A stretch of DNA of 64,000 nt from Paenibacillus alginolyticus DSM 5050 = NBRC 15375 (GTDB taxonomy: Bacteria; Bacillota; Bacilli; Paenibacillales; NBRC-103111): positions 31,670-95,669 of the forward strand of contig NZ_AUGY01000022.1 in assembly GCF_000422905.1 (NCBI RefSeq). The letters are read 5' to 3'. The notes beneath the pieces are model-generated. The model had not been told where the DNA came from. It searched no databases and saw nothing but the letters and a program-made list of their open reading frames with translations. A program made the translations under genes and the position numbers. Positions within the stretch are counted from its first letter, which is position 1, and each line of letters opens with the position of its first letter. Of this stretch, positions 1 through 8,296 are shown one piece after another.

Positions 1-499
1 CCGTGCCTTTGCCATAATTCACCTTATAGATGGGCTTTGGATCTTTGCCGATGTTAAGCGCGCTGATTTGATCAGCAACGAAGGCCACATTTCGCGGGTC
101 ATTAACTTCGATGGTGAATGCATCGTTTAACGGGTTATTATCCCCTTCAAATCCATCTAACAAAGCTTTACCGCTCTCACCAAGCTTTTGCCTTAAATAA
201 ACAAGGCCCTCTTCTTTCGAAACAAACTTGATCGATTTTACCTCATGAATAGCTTGGATTTGAGTTTCGAGCGCCTTCATCTGATCCTGCGAAGTGTTAA
301 CCTCCAGGTATACATTAATCTCAACCTGTTTCTCAATCTGACCTGCAATATCATTCACATTAAGGGTAATAAGGACGAAAACACCTAAAATAAATAATGA
401 AATGGCAATCGAACTGATCGACGCGAACGTCATCCAGCCATTCCGAACGACATTCTTCGTACCTTCTCGCAAATGACGAGAAACCGTACTAATCTTCAT
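1..499 (-). CDS. ftsX: Cell division ABC transporter permease FtsX (3' part missing)
   Basis: N-terminal ~166 residues of FtsX, the membrane partner of FtsE; the FtsEX complex controls peptidoglycan hydrolases at the membrane. The ATG lies at 499-497 and the product begins [13 protein letters not shown], followed by a first membrane segment at about residues 22-47 (FASISSIAISLFILGVFVLI) and an extracellular domain starting IEKQVEINVYLE, as in the family. The start overlaps the end of ftsE by 11 bp, so the two are translationally coupled. The reading frame stays open to base 1; the rest lies outside the window. Identification is firm from the ftsE neighbour and the N-terminal pattern. Confidence 0.93.
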   Translation of the reverse strand, partial: MKISTVSRHLREGTKNVVRNGWMTFASISSIAISLFILGVFVLITLNVNDIAGQIEKQVEINVYLEVNTSQDQMKALETQIQAIHEVKSIKFVSKEEGLVYLRQKLGESGKALLDGFEGDNNPLNDAFTIEVNDPRNVAFVADQISALNIGKDPKPIYKVNYGKGT

Positions 500-1175
500 A
501 ACCGTACTCCCCCCGTGCCTGGTCACGAGCAATGAGTCCATGCTCAATCGCAATGACTCGTTTACGCATCGTATTGACGATTTCCTTGTTATGCGTAGCC
601 ATGACTATGGTGGTTCCCCGGAAGTTAATTTCCTCCATCAATTTCATGATTCCCCAGGAGGTCTCAGGGTCGAGATTTCCTGTCGGTTCATCGGCGATAA
701 TGACGGCTGGATTGTTAATTATTGCCCGGGCAATCGCTACCCGCTGCTGCTCGCCTCCAGAAAGCTGAGAGGGCAGCGAATTCGCTTTATCCTTCAACTT
801 AACAAGCTCGAGCACTTCCATGGTGCGTTTCTTAATCTGCTTCTTAGGTGCCTCGATAACTTCCATAGCGAAAGCCACATTTTCAAAAATATTAAGCTTA
901 GGAAGCAGTCGATAATCCTGGAAAATAACGCCAATATTTCGGCGCACAAAAGGAATTTTACGCTGTTTCAGCTTTTCCAAATTAAAACCGTTCACGAAGA
1001 TTTGCCCCTTGGTCGGCCTCTCTTCTCTATACATCAACTTCATAAATGTAGATTTACCTGCGCCGGAAGGTCCAACAACATAGACAAACTCGTTGCTGTC
1101 CACTTTTACATTAATTCCTCGCAATGCATGAGTGCCGTTGGAGTATGTTTTCCATACGTCCTGCATTTCGATCAC
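489..1175 (-). CDS. ftsE: Cell division ATP-binding protein FtsE
   Basis: ABC ATPase of about 228 residues, the normal FtsE length. Seen: Walker A GPSGAGKS at about residues 35-42, ABC signature LSGGEQQR, Walker [10 protein letters not shown] followed by NLDPETSW, and the H-loop THN. It drives FtsX. I chose the GTG at 1175 ([11 protein letters not shown]): AGGA lies about 9 nt upstream and family members start here. A longer open frame reaches 1295, but its extra 40 residues encode a 12-residue in-frame repeat (KQRDF..SKIP twice) that comes from a DNA hairpin repeat, not protein. The leader is about 160 nt and holds two copies of that repeat. Confidence 0.96.
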   Translation of the reverse strand: MIEMQDVWKTYSNGTHALRGINVKVDSNEFVYVVGPSGAGKSTFMKLMYREERPTKGQIFVNGFNLEKLKQRKIPFVRRNIGVIFQDYRLLPKLNIFENVAFAMEVIEAPKKQIKKRTMEVLELVKLKDKANSLPSQLSGGEQQRVAIARAIINNPAVIIADEPTGNLDPETSWGIMKLMEEINFRGTTIVMATHNKEIVNTMRKRVIAIEHGLIARDQARGEYGYED

Positions 1176-1194
1176 AATATCACATCCTAATATA

Positions 1195-1265
1195 GGGATC
1201 TTTGAGCGGAGCTCAAAGTCTCTCTGCTTTGGGATCTTTGAGCCCAGCCCAAAGTCTCTCTGCTT
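1195..1265 (-). repeat. Two tandem copies of a 35-bp hairpin repeat in the ftsE leader
   Basis: Copy A is 1195-1229 and copy B 1231-1265. Each has the form GGGATC, an inverted-repeat core, then TCTCTCTGCTT. Core A is CTTTGAGC-GGA-GCTCAAAG (perfect 8-bp arms); core B differs in the arms but still pairs in the minus-strand transcript through a G-U wobble. A third copy lies at 12990-13023 just before argH. All three have the same orientation relative to the downstream start codon. Confidence 0.85.
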
Positions 1266-1345
1266 GTAAACATAGCTTTTAACCATTCGACACAAAAGCT
1301 GAAATTCCTTTTAAAATAGCTTTGAAATTCCTGTTGAATACTGTC

Positions 1346-1354
1346 ATTATATCA
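1346..1354 (-). promoter_or_regulatory. Extended -10 promoter of ftsE-ftsX
   Basis: On the minus strand TGATATAAT is a perfect TGnTATAAT extended -10 element. No good -35 is seen at 17 bp, which is common for extended -10 promoters. Transcription would start near 1339, giving a leader of about 165 nt that contains the two hairpin repeats. Confidence 0.5.
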
Positions 1355-1416
1355 TTTTATTAGAGAATATGAGAAATCCAACGCTAGTACTGTCGAACTA
1401 GAAAACTATACCATAC

Positions 1417-1443
1417 GAAAAAACCGCCCTGCAAAGGACGGTT
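1417..1443 (-). terminator. Rho-independent terminator of the LacI-type gene
   Basis: On the minus strand AACCGTCC and GGGCGGTT pair around TTTGCA and are followed by a run of six T, starting a few bases after the repressor's stop codon. Confidence 0.8.
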
Positions 1444-1449
1444 CTGTCA

Positions 1450-2475
1450 TTAGTTTTGTTTATTTTTAGGCGGGGCTACACTAGAGCGGACGAGAAGTTC
1501 CGCTGGAAGCACCAATTGTTTGGTTACCTGACGACCCTCCAGCATGTCAATAATCATCTGGGCAGATTGATAACCGATTTCATATGGATTTTGGCTAACG
1601 GTTGTTAAAGCTGGAGAACAATAGGCGGAGATACTGATGTTGTCGAATCCAGCAACTGAGACATCGCCAGGGATTTGAAGTCCAAGCCCCCGAAGCGCCT
1701 GCATCGTCCCAAGAGCCATTAGATCACTTGCGCAAAAAATAGCGGTCACATCAGGACGCTGAGACATAAGTCTGTAGGTAGCGTCACGAGCTCCTTCATC
1801 CGAGAACCCCCCGTCGAGAACCAAATCCTCCTCAAACGGAATGCCTGCTTGCTCCAAAGCTTGCTTATAACCATCCAAACGCTTAATGCTGACATCAGCT
1901 TGCGCGTGGCCATTCACTAGCGCTACCTTCTTATGGCCCTGTTCAATCAAGAACTGCGTCATCCGAGACGCGCCTTGAATATTATCCGAAGTCACATAAC
2001 CAACATTGCTGTTTTTAAAAGGAATATCAATCAGTACGCAAGGTAAACTCGAGGTGACGATCTCTTTTAAATAGGGGTCATCCAGTCGAATGCCCATAAT
2101 AATGACACCATCAACCCCGCGTTCCTGACAAAGCGCTTTGTAGGATTTCGCAGCTTGCTTCTGGGGTGTAGTACTGAATAAGATCAGATCGTAATTCAGC
2201 TCCCCCGCCCGGTCGTTCATACCGCAAAGAATTTCAAACGCGATACTATCCTTAGTACTATTACGCGTAATTCCGGATAGCAGCAGTCCGAGTGTCTGTG
2301 TTTTTTTGGATATTAGGCTGCGCGCGGCCATATTAGGACTATAACCAAGCTCATTCGCAATGAGCTGAATCTTTTTGCGGGTATCATCATTCACATCATT
2401 GTATCCGTTAAGCGCTCGCGATACGGTAGTGACGGACACGCCGGCTTCTCTGGCAATATCTTTTATTGTTATCAT
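1450..2475 (-). CDS. LacI-family transcriptional repressor of the adjacent sugar operon
   Basis: About 341 residues. N-terminal helix-turn-helix MITIKDIAREAGVSVTTVSR and hinge NELGYSPNMAARSL, then a periplasmic-binding-protein-like sugar-sensing domain ending in the usual SSVAPP tail. It is divergent from the amylo-glucosidase/ABC operon, and three CCRAAACGTTTYGG-like palindromes lie in the shared region, one over its own 5' end, so it most likely represses both directions until a sugar effector binds. I use the ATG at 2475, where family members begin; a TTG at 2502 would also be in frame but has no ribosome binding site and lies inside the operator. The effector sugar cannot be told from sequence. 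Confidence 0.93.
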   Translation of the reverse strand: MITIKDIAREAGVSVTTVSRALNGYNDVNDDTRKKIQLIANELGYSPNMAARSLISKKTQTLGLLLSGITRNSTKDSIAFEILCGMNDRAGELNYDLILFSTTPQKQAAKSYKALCQERGVDGVIIMGIRLDDPYLKEIVTSSLPCVLIDIPFKNSNVGYVTSDNIQGASRMTQFLIEQGHKKVALVNGHAQADVSIKRLDGYKQALEQAGIPFEEDLVLDGGFSDEGARDATYRLMSQRPDVTAIFCASDLMALGTMQALRGLGLQIPGDVSVAGFDNISISAYCSPALTTVSQNPYEIGYQSAQMIIDMLEGRQVTKQLVLPAELLVRSSVAPPKNKQN

Positions 2476-2498
2476 ATAGTTAGCGTGTTCGCCCCTGT

Positions 2499-2512
2499 CC
2501 AAAACGTTTTGG
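2499..2512. promoter_or_regulatory. Operator O1 (perfect palindrome) over the repressor 5' end
   Basis: CCAAAACGTTTTGG, a perfect 14-bp palindrome of the LacI-family type, downstream of the repressor's own promoter (about 2545-2573). It fits negative autoregulation. Confidence 0.8.
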
Positions 2513-2544
2513 AATAAATCGATCGGAATTTTTATATAATTCCT

Positions 2545-2573
2545 ATATTAATCTATTCCTCTTCTAGTTTCAA
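2545..2573 (-). promoter_or_regulatory. Sigma-A promoter of the LacI-type gene
   Basis: On the minus strand TTGAAA (2573-2568), a 17-bp spacer, then TAATAT (2550-2545). The start point would be about 2538, upstream of operator O1. Confidence 0.65.
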
Positions 2574-2590
2574 TCTTAATTATTGCCTAA

Positions 2591-2604
2591 TGTAAACGCT
2601 TAAA
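2591..2604 (+). promoter_or_regulatory. cre-like site (CcpA)
   Basis: TGTAAACGCTTAAA matches the catabolite-responsive element TGWAARCGYTWNCW at all but one position. It lies between the two divergent promoters, where CcpA could add glucose repression. It resembles but is distinct from the three operators. Confidence 0.45.
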
Positions 2605-2620
2605 AATTTGTTAAAAGGGA

Positions 2621-2649
2621 TTGAAACTGGTTACATCCTTCTGTATAAT
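2621..2649 (+). promoter_or_regulatory. Sigma-A promoter of the sugar operon
   Basis: TTGAAA (2621-2626), a 17-bp spacer and a perfect TATAAT (2644-2649). The predicted start near 2656 is about 9 bp before operator O2, so a bound repressor would block initiation or early elongation. Confidence 0.85.
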
Positions 2650-2664
2650 CAAAATATCAAGTTA

Positions 2665-2678
2665 CCAAAACGTTTCGG
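2665..2678. promoter_or_regulatory. Operator O2 just downstream of the sugar-operon promoter
   Basis: CCAAAACGTTTCGG, same length and centre as O1 and O3 with one asymmetric base, placed just after the expected transcription start. Confidence 0.8.
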
Positions 2679-2772
2679 AAACATTAAGGCAGTGATTGTT
2701 TGAAAGATTGGAAAGAAAATTTAATGGGTTTCGACCCCTTTGATTTTGGTTTCCTTTTCTTTTTATTTGTTT

Positions 2773-2786
2773 CCGAAACGTTTCGG
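2773..2786. promoter_or_regulatory. Operator O3 in the leader of the sugar operon
   Basis: CCGAAACGTTTCGG, a perfect 14-bp palindrome about 108 bp after O2 and about 55 bp before the first start codon. Spacing to O1 and O2 would allow DNA looping. Confidence 0.8.
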
Positions 2787-2840
2787 TAAGAATAATGTAG
2801 TAGAAATCATCAAGAATAACAGAGAAAAGGGGTGGCCCGA

Positions 2841-4943
2841 ATGGATTACCGAGTCATTAAGGAGAATGATCTCTTCCTCATGACCGATAAAACCGGCGAT
2901 ATTCCAGCAGGCAATGAAGCAGGACACGGTCTATATACGAAAGATACCCGCTTTCTAAGTGGGCTTGAAATTCGTATTAACGGCAAAAAACCGATTCTGC
3001 TTAGTTCTTCCGCAGGAACGAACTATATCGCCACCATTCGTATGACTAATCCTCATATGGAATCGGATGGGCAGTTGATTCTTTGGAGAGAATCTGTCGA
3101 ACTGGAAAGACAACGATTTATTTACGAAGGCGCTCTATATGAAACCATTGCCTTCACTAACTTTTATCCGAAGCCGGTTGCTTTCGACTTTACAGCTCAA
3201 TTCGAAAGCGATTTCGCTGACATGTTCGTCGTTCGGGGCTTTCAGAATGGAACTTTCGGTGAAGCGCTCCCTGATGTGATGGAACACCAGAAGCTGGTCA
3301 AACGCTACAAAGGAACAGACGGAGTTGAACGTCAGACGCATATTTGTTGGGATCGCAAGGAAACGGTTGTACAGGAAGACAGTACGATAGCCTTCAACTT
3401 TGAGCTAGCGCCCAAAGAACGCCAATCCGTTACCTTCTTCATTGCCCCTTATATCGATGGCAAGGGATCTGAGCAAGTCTCTGCCCAACAAGCGATTGAG
3501 ATGCTGAAAGCTTCCTACCAGGAATGGGACCACAATACCACTTCCATAGAAAGCAATCTTCCCCTATTCAATCACTTGTACGACCGCGGACTTCAGGATT
3601 TGCGCGTGCTCCTTACGGACCTTGGGCATGGACGCTTCCCAGTTGCTGGACTGCCTTGGTATGCGGTCCCATTTGGACGGGACAGTTTAATTGCTGCCCT
3701 GCAAATGCTGCCCGCAGCACCAAATGTGGCCAAAGGTACATTGCTTACAATGGCCTCCTATCAGGGTACAAAGGAAGATGTTTGGCGGGATGAAGAACCT
3801 GGTAAAATTATGCACGAAATTCGCTATGGCGAGCTTGCATTAACGAACCAGATTCCTTTCACACCTTACTACGGAACCATTGATGCAACGCCTCTTTTCC
3901 TACTCCTTGCTGCGGAGTATGTGCAATGGACCGGAGATACGGCGCTCATTGAGCAGTTGATGCCGAACATCGAGCAAGCCTTGCACTGGATTGACAATTA
4001 TGGAGATGCAGATGGTGATCGATTTGTGGAATATTACCAGAAATCATCCAAAGGCATTGCCAACCAAGGTTGGAAAGATTCTGGCGATTCTGTCGTACAT
4101 AGTAACGGCAATTATGCCAAAGCACCCATTGCGCTCGCTGAAGTGCAAGGGTATGTCTATCATGCGAAGATGAAACTATCTCCTATTCTTCGCCAGTTAG
4201 GTAAAGAATCAATGGCCGATGAGCTGGAAAGCTCCGCAGAAGATCTTCGCCAACGCTTCGAATCGAGCTTCTGGATGGAAGAAGAAGGCTTTTACGCAAT
4301 TGCACTAGATGCTGACAAGAAGCAAGTCCAATCAGTGACAACTAATCCTGGTCATGTCCTCATGTCAGGCATGCTCCAGCCAGACCGCGCTGAATCCGTT
4401 GTGCGCCGACTAGTAGCACCTGACATGTTCAGTGGTTATGGCATTCGCACCATGAGCACGGAATCGTCCGGCTACAATCCTATGAGCTATCACGACGGCA
4501 GCATTTGGCCGCATGACAACTCCCTTGTATTGCTGGGAATGAGCCGCAGCGGCTTCAAAGCGGAAACCATGCAAGTCATTGAGGGCTTAATGAAGGCATC
4601 TGAAAGTTTCGAGTACCATAGACTCCCTGAATTATATTGTGGGTACGACGATTCCATAGGTGAGCCTGTACCTTATCCTGTTGCTTGTTCTCCTCAAGCC
4701 TGGGCAGCCGGTACTCCGCTAGTATTTTTGCAGACCATGCTCGGTATCGAGCCCGATACGCTGGGAGGTACCATCCGATTTAATCCCGTATTGCCATCTG
4801 GCATGACGGAACTTACCGTCCGCAATATGACCGTGGCGCAAGGCAAGCTGAGCCTACACATTCTGTTTAACCCACAGACGCAGACTGCGGTTGTGAACGT
4901 GCTGCACAATACAACAGGGCTTCAAGTGATTCAACATTCATAA
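2841..4943 (+). CDS. Amylo-alpha-1,6-glucosidase (glycogen debranching family)
   Basis: 700 residues. The N-terminal part (about residues 5-200) is the beta-rich domain found in bacterial GDE-like proteins (NDLFLMTDKTGDIPAGN.. GLYTKDTRFLSGL); the rest is an alpha/alpha-barrel with WYAVPFGRDSLIAAL near residue 275 and PVACSPQAWAAGTPL near the end. It would act in the cytoplasm (no signal peptide) on branched or alpha-linked glucosides taken up by the transporter encoded next. AAGGGG stands 9 nt before the ATG at 2841; a GTG at 2832 overlaps that site and is less likely. First gene of the LacI-controlled operon. Family assignment is good, exact substrate unknown. Confidence 0.88.
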   Translation: MDYRVIKENDLFLMTDKTGDIPAGNEAGHGLYTKDTRFLSGLEIRINGKKPILLSSSAGTNYIATIRMTNPHMESDGQLILWRESVELERQRFIYEGALYETIAFTNFYPKPVAFDFTAQFESDFADMFVVRGFQNGTFGEALPDVMEHQKLVKRYKGTDGVERQTHICWDRKETVVQEDSTIAFNFELAPKERQSVTFFIAPYIDGKGSEQVSAQQAIEMLKASYQEWDHNTTSIESNLPLFNHLYDRGLQDLRVLLTDLGHGRFPVAGLPWYAVPFGRDSLIAALQMLPAAPNVAKGTLLTMASYQGTKEDVWRDEEPGKIMHEIRYGELALTNQIPFTPYYGTIDATPLFLLLAAEYVQWTGDTALIEQLMPNIEQALHWIDNYGDADGDRFVEYYQKSSKGIANQGWKDSGDSVVHSNGNYAKAPIALAEVQGYVYHAKMKLSPILRQLGKESMADELESSAEDLRQRFESSFWMEEEGFYAIALDADKKQVQSVTTNPGHVLMSGMLQPDRAESVVRRLVAPDMFSGYGIRTMSTESSGYNPMSYHDGSIWPHDNSLVLLGMSRSGFKAETMQVIEGLMKASESFEYHRLPELYCGYDDSIGEPVPYPVACSPQAWAAGTPLVFLQTMLGIEPDTLGGTIRFNPVLPSGMTELTVRNMTVAQGKLSLHILFNPQTQTAVVNVLHNTTGLQVIQHS

Positions 4944-4975
4944 ATAGCTATTTAAAAAAAGGGAGGCATTTACTC

Positions 4976-6292
4976 ATGAAAAAATGGCTTACTGGCATTT
5001 CACTTGCCGCTGTATCATCGATGATCGTAATCTCCGGCTGTGGCAACCCAGCTAACAACGCATCTCCATCCCCATCGACTCCTGCGGCTTCAGCTGCAGC
5101 GACTGCGGCAACTAAATCGGCAGAGCCGGTCACGATTACATTGAACGGTTGGGGCTCCAGTCCTGAAGAAACAGCACTGTTTCAACAAGTATTGAAAGAT
5201 TTCCAAGCCAAACATCCGAACATTACCGTTAAGTTTGACGTTATCGCGGATCAATATATGGATGTCATTAAAACTCGCTTAGTAGGTGGCGAAGGCGCGG
5301 ATGTATTCTTCCTAGATGCATTTGAAGCCCCTGGCCTGATTGCCAAAAACGTGCTTGAACCGCTTGATGGTTATGTAAAACCTGAGTTTGACGTTGCTGA
5401 CTTCGAAGCGCCACTTCTGAACGCTTTTAAAGGTAAAGACGGCAAAAGCTATGGCTTCCCGAAAGATACGTCTACACTAGCGCTTTTCTACAATAAGAAA
5501 GATTTCGCAGAAGCTGGTATCACTAAGGTTCCTACAACTTGGGAAGAGCTTCAAGATGCAGCCAAAAAGCTGACTAAAGCAGATGGCGGTAAAGTATCCC
5601 GCTTCGGATTTGGCGCTGCGCCTGAGCTCGCCCGTCAAATGTTCATGATTCAAGCTGCTGGCGGCAAGGTTTCCGACGATAACGGCAATGCGGCTTACTC
5701 ATCTCCTGAAGCGTTGAAAGGTCTACAACCGGTAGTTGATATGCACCTGAAAGATAAATCCGCTGGCGAACCGAAGGATCTGGGCGCAGGCTGGGGCGGA
5801 GAAATGTTCGGACAGCACAAAGCTTCGATGGTGATCGAAGGAAACTGGGCGATTCCGTACCTGCAAAGCACATTCAAAGATCTTGATTTTGCTACAGCTG
5901 AGCTTCCAACCACTTTCGGCAAAAAAGCGACAATGGCTTACACAGTGGCCTATGTAATGAATAAAAGCTCAAAACACAAGCAAGAAGCCTATGAACTTAT
6001 TTCTTATCTGACTGGTAAAGAAGGCATGAAAACATGGACCAGCAAAGGCTTAGCACTACCTGCTCGTAAATCCGTAGCCAAAGAGCTTGGCTTCGACAAA
6101 GATCCGCTGCGCGCTGCATTAGTAGCCGGCAACTCCTACTCCATTCCATGGCAAGCGAAAGAAACGTTGCCGATCATCATGAACAACTTCAACAATCAGT
6201 TTATTTCCGCTTATCAAGGTAAAGTAACCCTGGAAGAAGCGCTCAAAAAAGCGCAAGACACCGCTAATAAAGAAATTGCCGCAAGTAAATAA
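4976..6292 (+). CDS. Sugar ABC transporter substrate-binding lipoprotein
   Basis: 438 residues, family 1 extracellular solute-binding protein. Type II signal peptide with lipobox ISGC (Cys22), then a Ser/Pro/Ala-rich linker to about residue 50 and the binding fold starting VTITLNGWGSSPEE. Features typical of maltose/oligosaccharide binders are seen (LVGGEGADVFFLDAF, a KGLALPARKSVAKE-like C-terminal segment). It captures the sugar outside the membrane and delivers it to the two permeases that follow. A strong hairpin after its stop codon probably keeps its mRNA level higher than that of the permeases. Confidence 0.94.
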   Translation: MKKWLTGISLAAVSSMIVISGCGNPANNASPSPSTPAASAAATAATKSAEPVTITLNGWGSSPEETALFQQVLKDFQAKHPNITVKFDVIADQYMDVIKTRLVGGEGADVFFLDAFEAPGLIAKNVLEPLDGYVKPEFDVADFEAPLLNAFKGKDGKSYGFPKDTSTLALFYNKKDFAEAGITKVPTTWEELQDAAKKLTKADGGKVSRFGFGAAPELARQMFMIQAAGGKVSDDNGNAAYSSPEALKGLQPVVDMHLKDKSAGEPKDLGAGWGGEMFGQHKASMVIEGNWAIPYLQSTFKDLDFATAELPTTFGKKATMAYTVAYVMNKSSKHKQEAYELISYLTGKEGMKTWTSKGLALPARKSVAKELGFDKDPLRAALVAGNSYSIPWQAKETLPIIMNNFNNQFISAYQGKVTLEEALKKAQDTANKEIAASK

Positions 6293-6309
6293 CCAAACAA
6301 AGCATAGCA

Positions 6310-6343
6310 GCCGTAAAAGAGGAGAACCTTCCTCTTTTACGGC
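6310..6343 (+). terminator. Intercistronic hairpin between binding protein and permease genes
   Basis: A perfect 14-bp stem (6310-6323 with 6330-6343) with a 6-nt loop, followed only by ATTTTAC. Too few T for full termination; it is more likely a partial terminator or 3' mRNA stabiliser that sets a high ratio of binding protein to permeases. Confidence 0.75.
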
Positions 6344-6369
6344 ATTTTACAGGAAAGGGGGAGCTTTGA

Positions 6370-7269
6370 ATGAAACGACGCTGGAACCGCCGCAAATGGC
6401 GGGACGTGATTTCTGGATATTTGTTCGTTTCTCCGTCTCTGATTGTGCTTGGCGCCTTCTTTTTACTGCCTATTCTTTACGCAGTTTTCCTCTCTCTGCA
6501 TAAGGTTGAGCTGCTTGGAGGCATAAGCTACAAATTCATCGGACTTCGCAACTTCGCCCGAATCGCCGATGACGACCGTGCCTGGATCGGGCTCCGTAAT
6601 ACCGTTGAATACGCGTTATATGTCGTTCCCATACAAACGATTGTCGCCATGCTGATGGCGTCCGTATTGAATTCTAAAATTAAATTCCGTAATTTTTTCA
6701 GAGTTGTCTACTTTATGCCGACAATCACCTCATCCGCGGTGTTAACCCTCATTTTCATGTGGCTTTACAAATCTGATGGATTACTAAATGATATGCTCAA
6801 TTTCCTGGGCATGGATAGTTTCAATTGGCTGGGAGACCCAAGCGTCGCCCTTAAAGGCATTATGATCATGAATATATTTTCCACAGCGCCTCAGTTTATG
6901 GTTATTTACTTAGCAGCGCTGCAGGATATTCCCGATACGTTATATGAAGCAGCCGAGCTTGATGGCGCAGGAACTTGGCGCAGATTCATCTCGATTACAG
7001 TACCTATGCTCAAACCCGTCACTTTCTTCGTGGTGACCATGGGATTGATCGGAACGTTCCAACTTTTTGATCAGGCCTATATATTGTCAAATGGTTCTGG
7101 GGGCCCTGATAATTCTACGCTGACCCTTGTTCTATTGATTTATCAATATGCGTTCAAAAACTTGGATATGGGTTACGCATCCGCTTTAGCCTTTATGTTA
7201 ACTTGCGCAATCATGATTGTGACGCTGATTCAACGCAAGCTTTTCGGCGGCGAAGAGAAATTGAACTAA
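6370..7269 (+). CDS. Sugar ABC transporter permease, MalF/UgpA type
   Basis: 299 residues with six predicted membrane segments, the first at about residues 15-40. The EAA loop that contacts the ATPase is seen as EAAELDGAGTWRRF at about residues 195-209. It forms the membrane channel together with the next gene product. GGGGG lies 8 nt before the ATG. The operon holds no ATPase gene, so an MsmX-like shared ATPase encoded elsewhere is expected. Confidence 0.94.
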   Translation: MKRRWNRRKWRDVISGYLFVSPSLIVLGAFFLLPILYAVFLSLHKVELLGGISYKFIGLRNFARIADDDRAWIGLRNTVEYALYVVPIQTIVAMLMASVLNSKIKFRNFFRVVYFMPTITSSAVLTLIFMWLYKSDGLLNDMLNFLGMDSFNWLGDPSVALKGIMIMNIFSTAPQFMVIYLAALQDIPDTLYEAAELDGAGTWRRFISITVPMLKPVTFFVVTMGLIGTFQLFDQAYILSNGSGGPDNSTLTLVLLIYQYAFKNLDMGYASALAFMLTCAIMIVTLIQRKLFGGEEKLN

Positions 7270-7286
7270 GAGAGGAGAGACCCTAA

Positions 7287-8120
7287 ATGGAAGCATCCAA
7301 AACCCGCACTATAGCGCGCGTATTAACCTATCTCATGCTGATGCTATATGCCGTAATTACCGTTATTCCGTTCTTGTGGGCGCTCTCCGCCTCGTTCAAG
7401 ACGCTAGCGGAAATCTCTACAACCGGTTTATCTTTTATTCCAGAACATTTTACGCTCGATAATTACAAATATATTTTCACAAGTGAACAAATGTTCCCTC
7501 GCTGGTTTTTTAACAGCGTCTTGGTCGGCGTCTCCGTTACCCTGCTCAATCTGCTGCTGAACTCATTAGCCGGGTACTCATTAGCCCGCTTCGACTTTCC
7601 CGGCAACAAGCTTATTTTCTTCTTCATCCTTACCATCCTGATGGTACCGGATAAGGTTACGCTTATTCCACAATATCTGATCATTAAGGACTTGGGCTGG
7701 CTGAATAGCTTCCGCTCTTTGATTATTCCGGCGGCGGTGCAAGCCACTTATATTTTCATGATGCGTCAGTTTTTCATTAGTTTTCCCAAGGAATTGGAAG
7801 AAGCCTCGGAAATGGATGGCATGACACGAATCGGGATGTTCTTCCGGGTTGCACTCCCGCTAGCTGGACCGCCGCTTGCGGCTATGGCCATATTCACCTT
7901 CATGGGGTCATGGAATGAATTCTTGAAACCACTGCTCTTTATGTCAGAGCGCTCGATGTTCACACTTCCGCTAGGGTTGAATACATTCAAAGGCCAGTAC
8001 ATCTCGTACTGGAACTACATCATGGCAGCGTCGATGATCTTCACCCTGCCAGCCCTGCTTGTTTATGTATTCGGAAATAAATTTTTCATCAAAGGAATTA
8101 CATTTACAGGGACGAAATAA
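7287..8120 (+). CDS. Sugar ABC transporter permease, MalG/UgpE type
   Basis: 277 residues, six membrane segments, EAA loop EASEMDGMTRIGMFFRV at about residues 172-188. Second half of the channel for the sugar captured by the lipoprotein encoded at 4976. It starts 17 bp after the previous stop with AGGAG before the ATG and ends with the short FIKGITFTGTK tail usual in this family. Last gene of the operon; a terminator follows within 15 bp. Confidence 0.94.
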   Translation: MEASKTRTIARVLTYLMLMLYAVITVIPFLWALSASFKTLAEISTTGLSFIPEHFTLDNYKYIFTSEQMFPRWFFNSVLVGVSVTLLNLLLNSLAGYSLARFDFPGNKLIFFFILTILMVPDKVTLIPQYLIIKDLGWLNSFRSLIIPAAVQATYIFMMRQFFISFPKELEEASEMDGMTRIGMFFRVALPLAGPPLAAMAIFTFMGSWNEFLKPLLFMSERSMFTLPLGLNTFKGQYISYWNYIMAASMIFTLPALLVYVFGNKFFIKGITFTGTK

Positions 8121-8131
8121 TGCTATATTTG

Positions 8132-8174
8132 AAAAACCGTTGGATCATGTCTATCATGTCCGGCGGTTTTTTGT
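8132..8174 (+). terminator. Terminator of the sugar operon
   Basis: AAAAACCG ... CGGTTTTTT with an extended imperfect stem (TTGGAT-CATG / CATG-TCCGG) between, ending in six T. Confidence 0.75.
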
Positions 8175-8296
8175 TCTCCTAGGCTGCTAGATAATCCCCT
8201 GACAAGTACTAAAACTCCTTAGCTAGCGATACATATAGTAGTACAGGCATTCTGTGCCTGAACCGCTTGTATCTGAGCGTAAAGGAGCCGCTGTAC

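Noticed and set aside
540..1190. Plus-strand frame opposite ftsE
   Set aside because: Mirror of a well-supported gene with all ABC motifs.
489..1295. Long ftsE with 40 extra N-terminal residues
   Set aside because: The extension is a translated DNA repeat; family start and ribosome binding site are at 1175.
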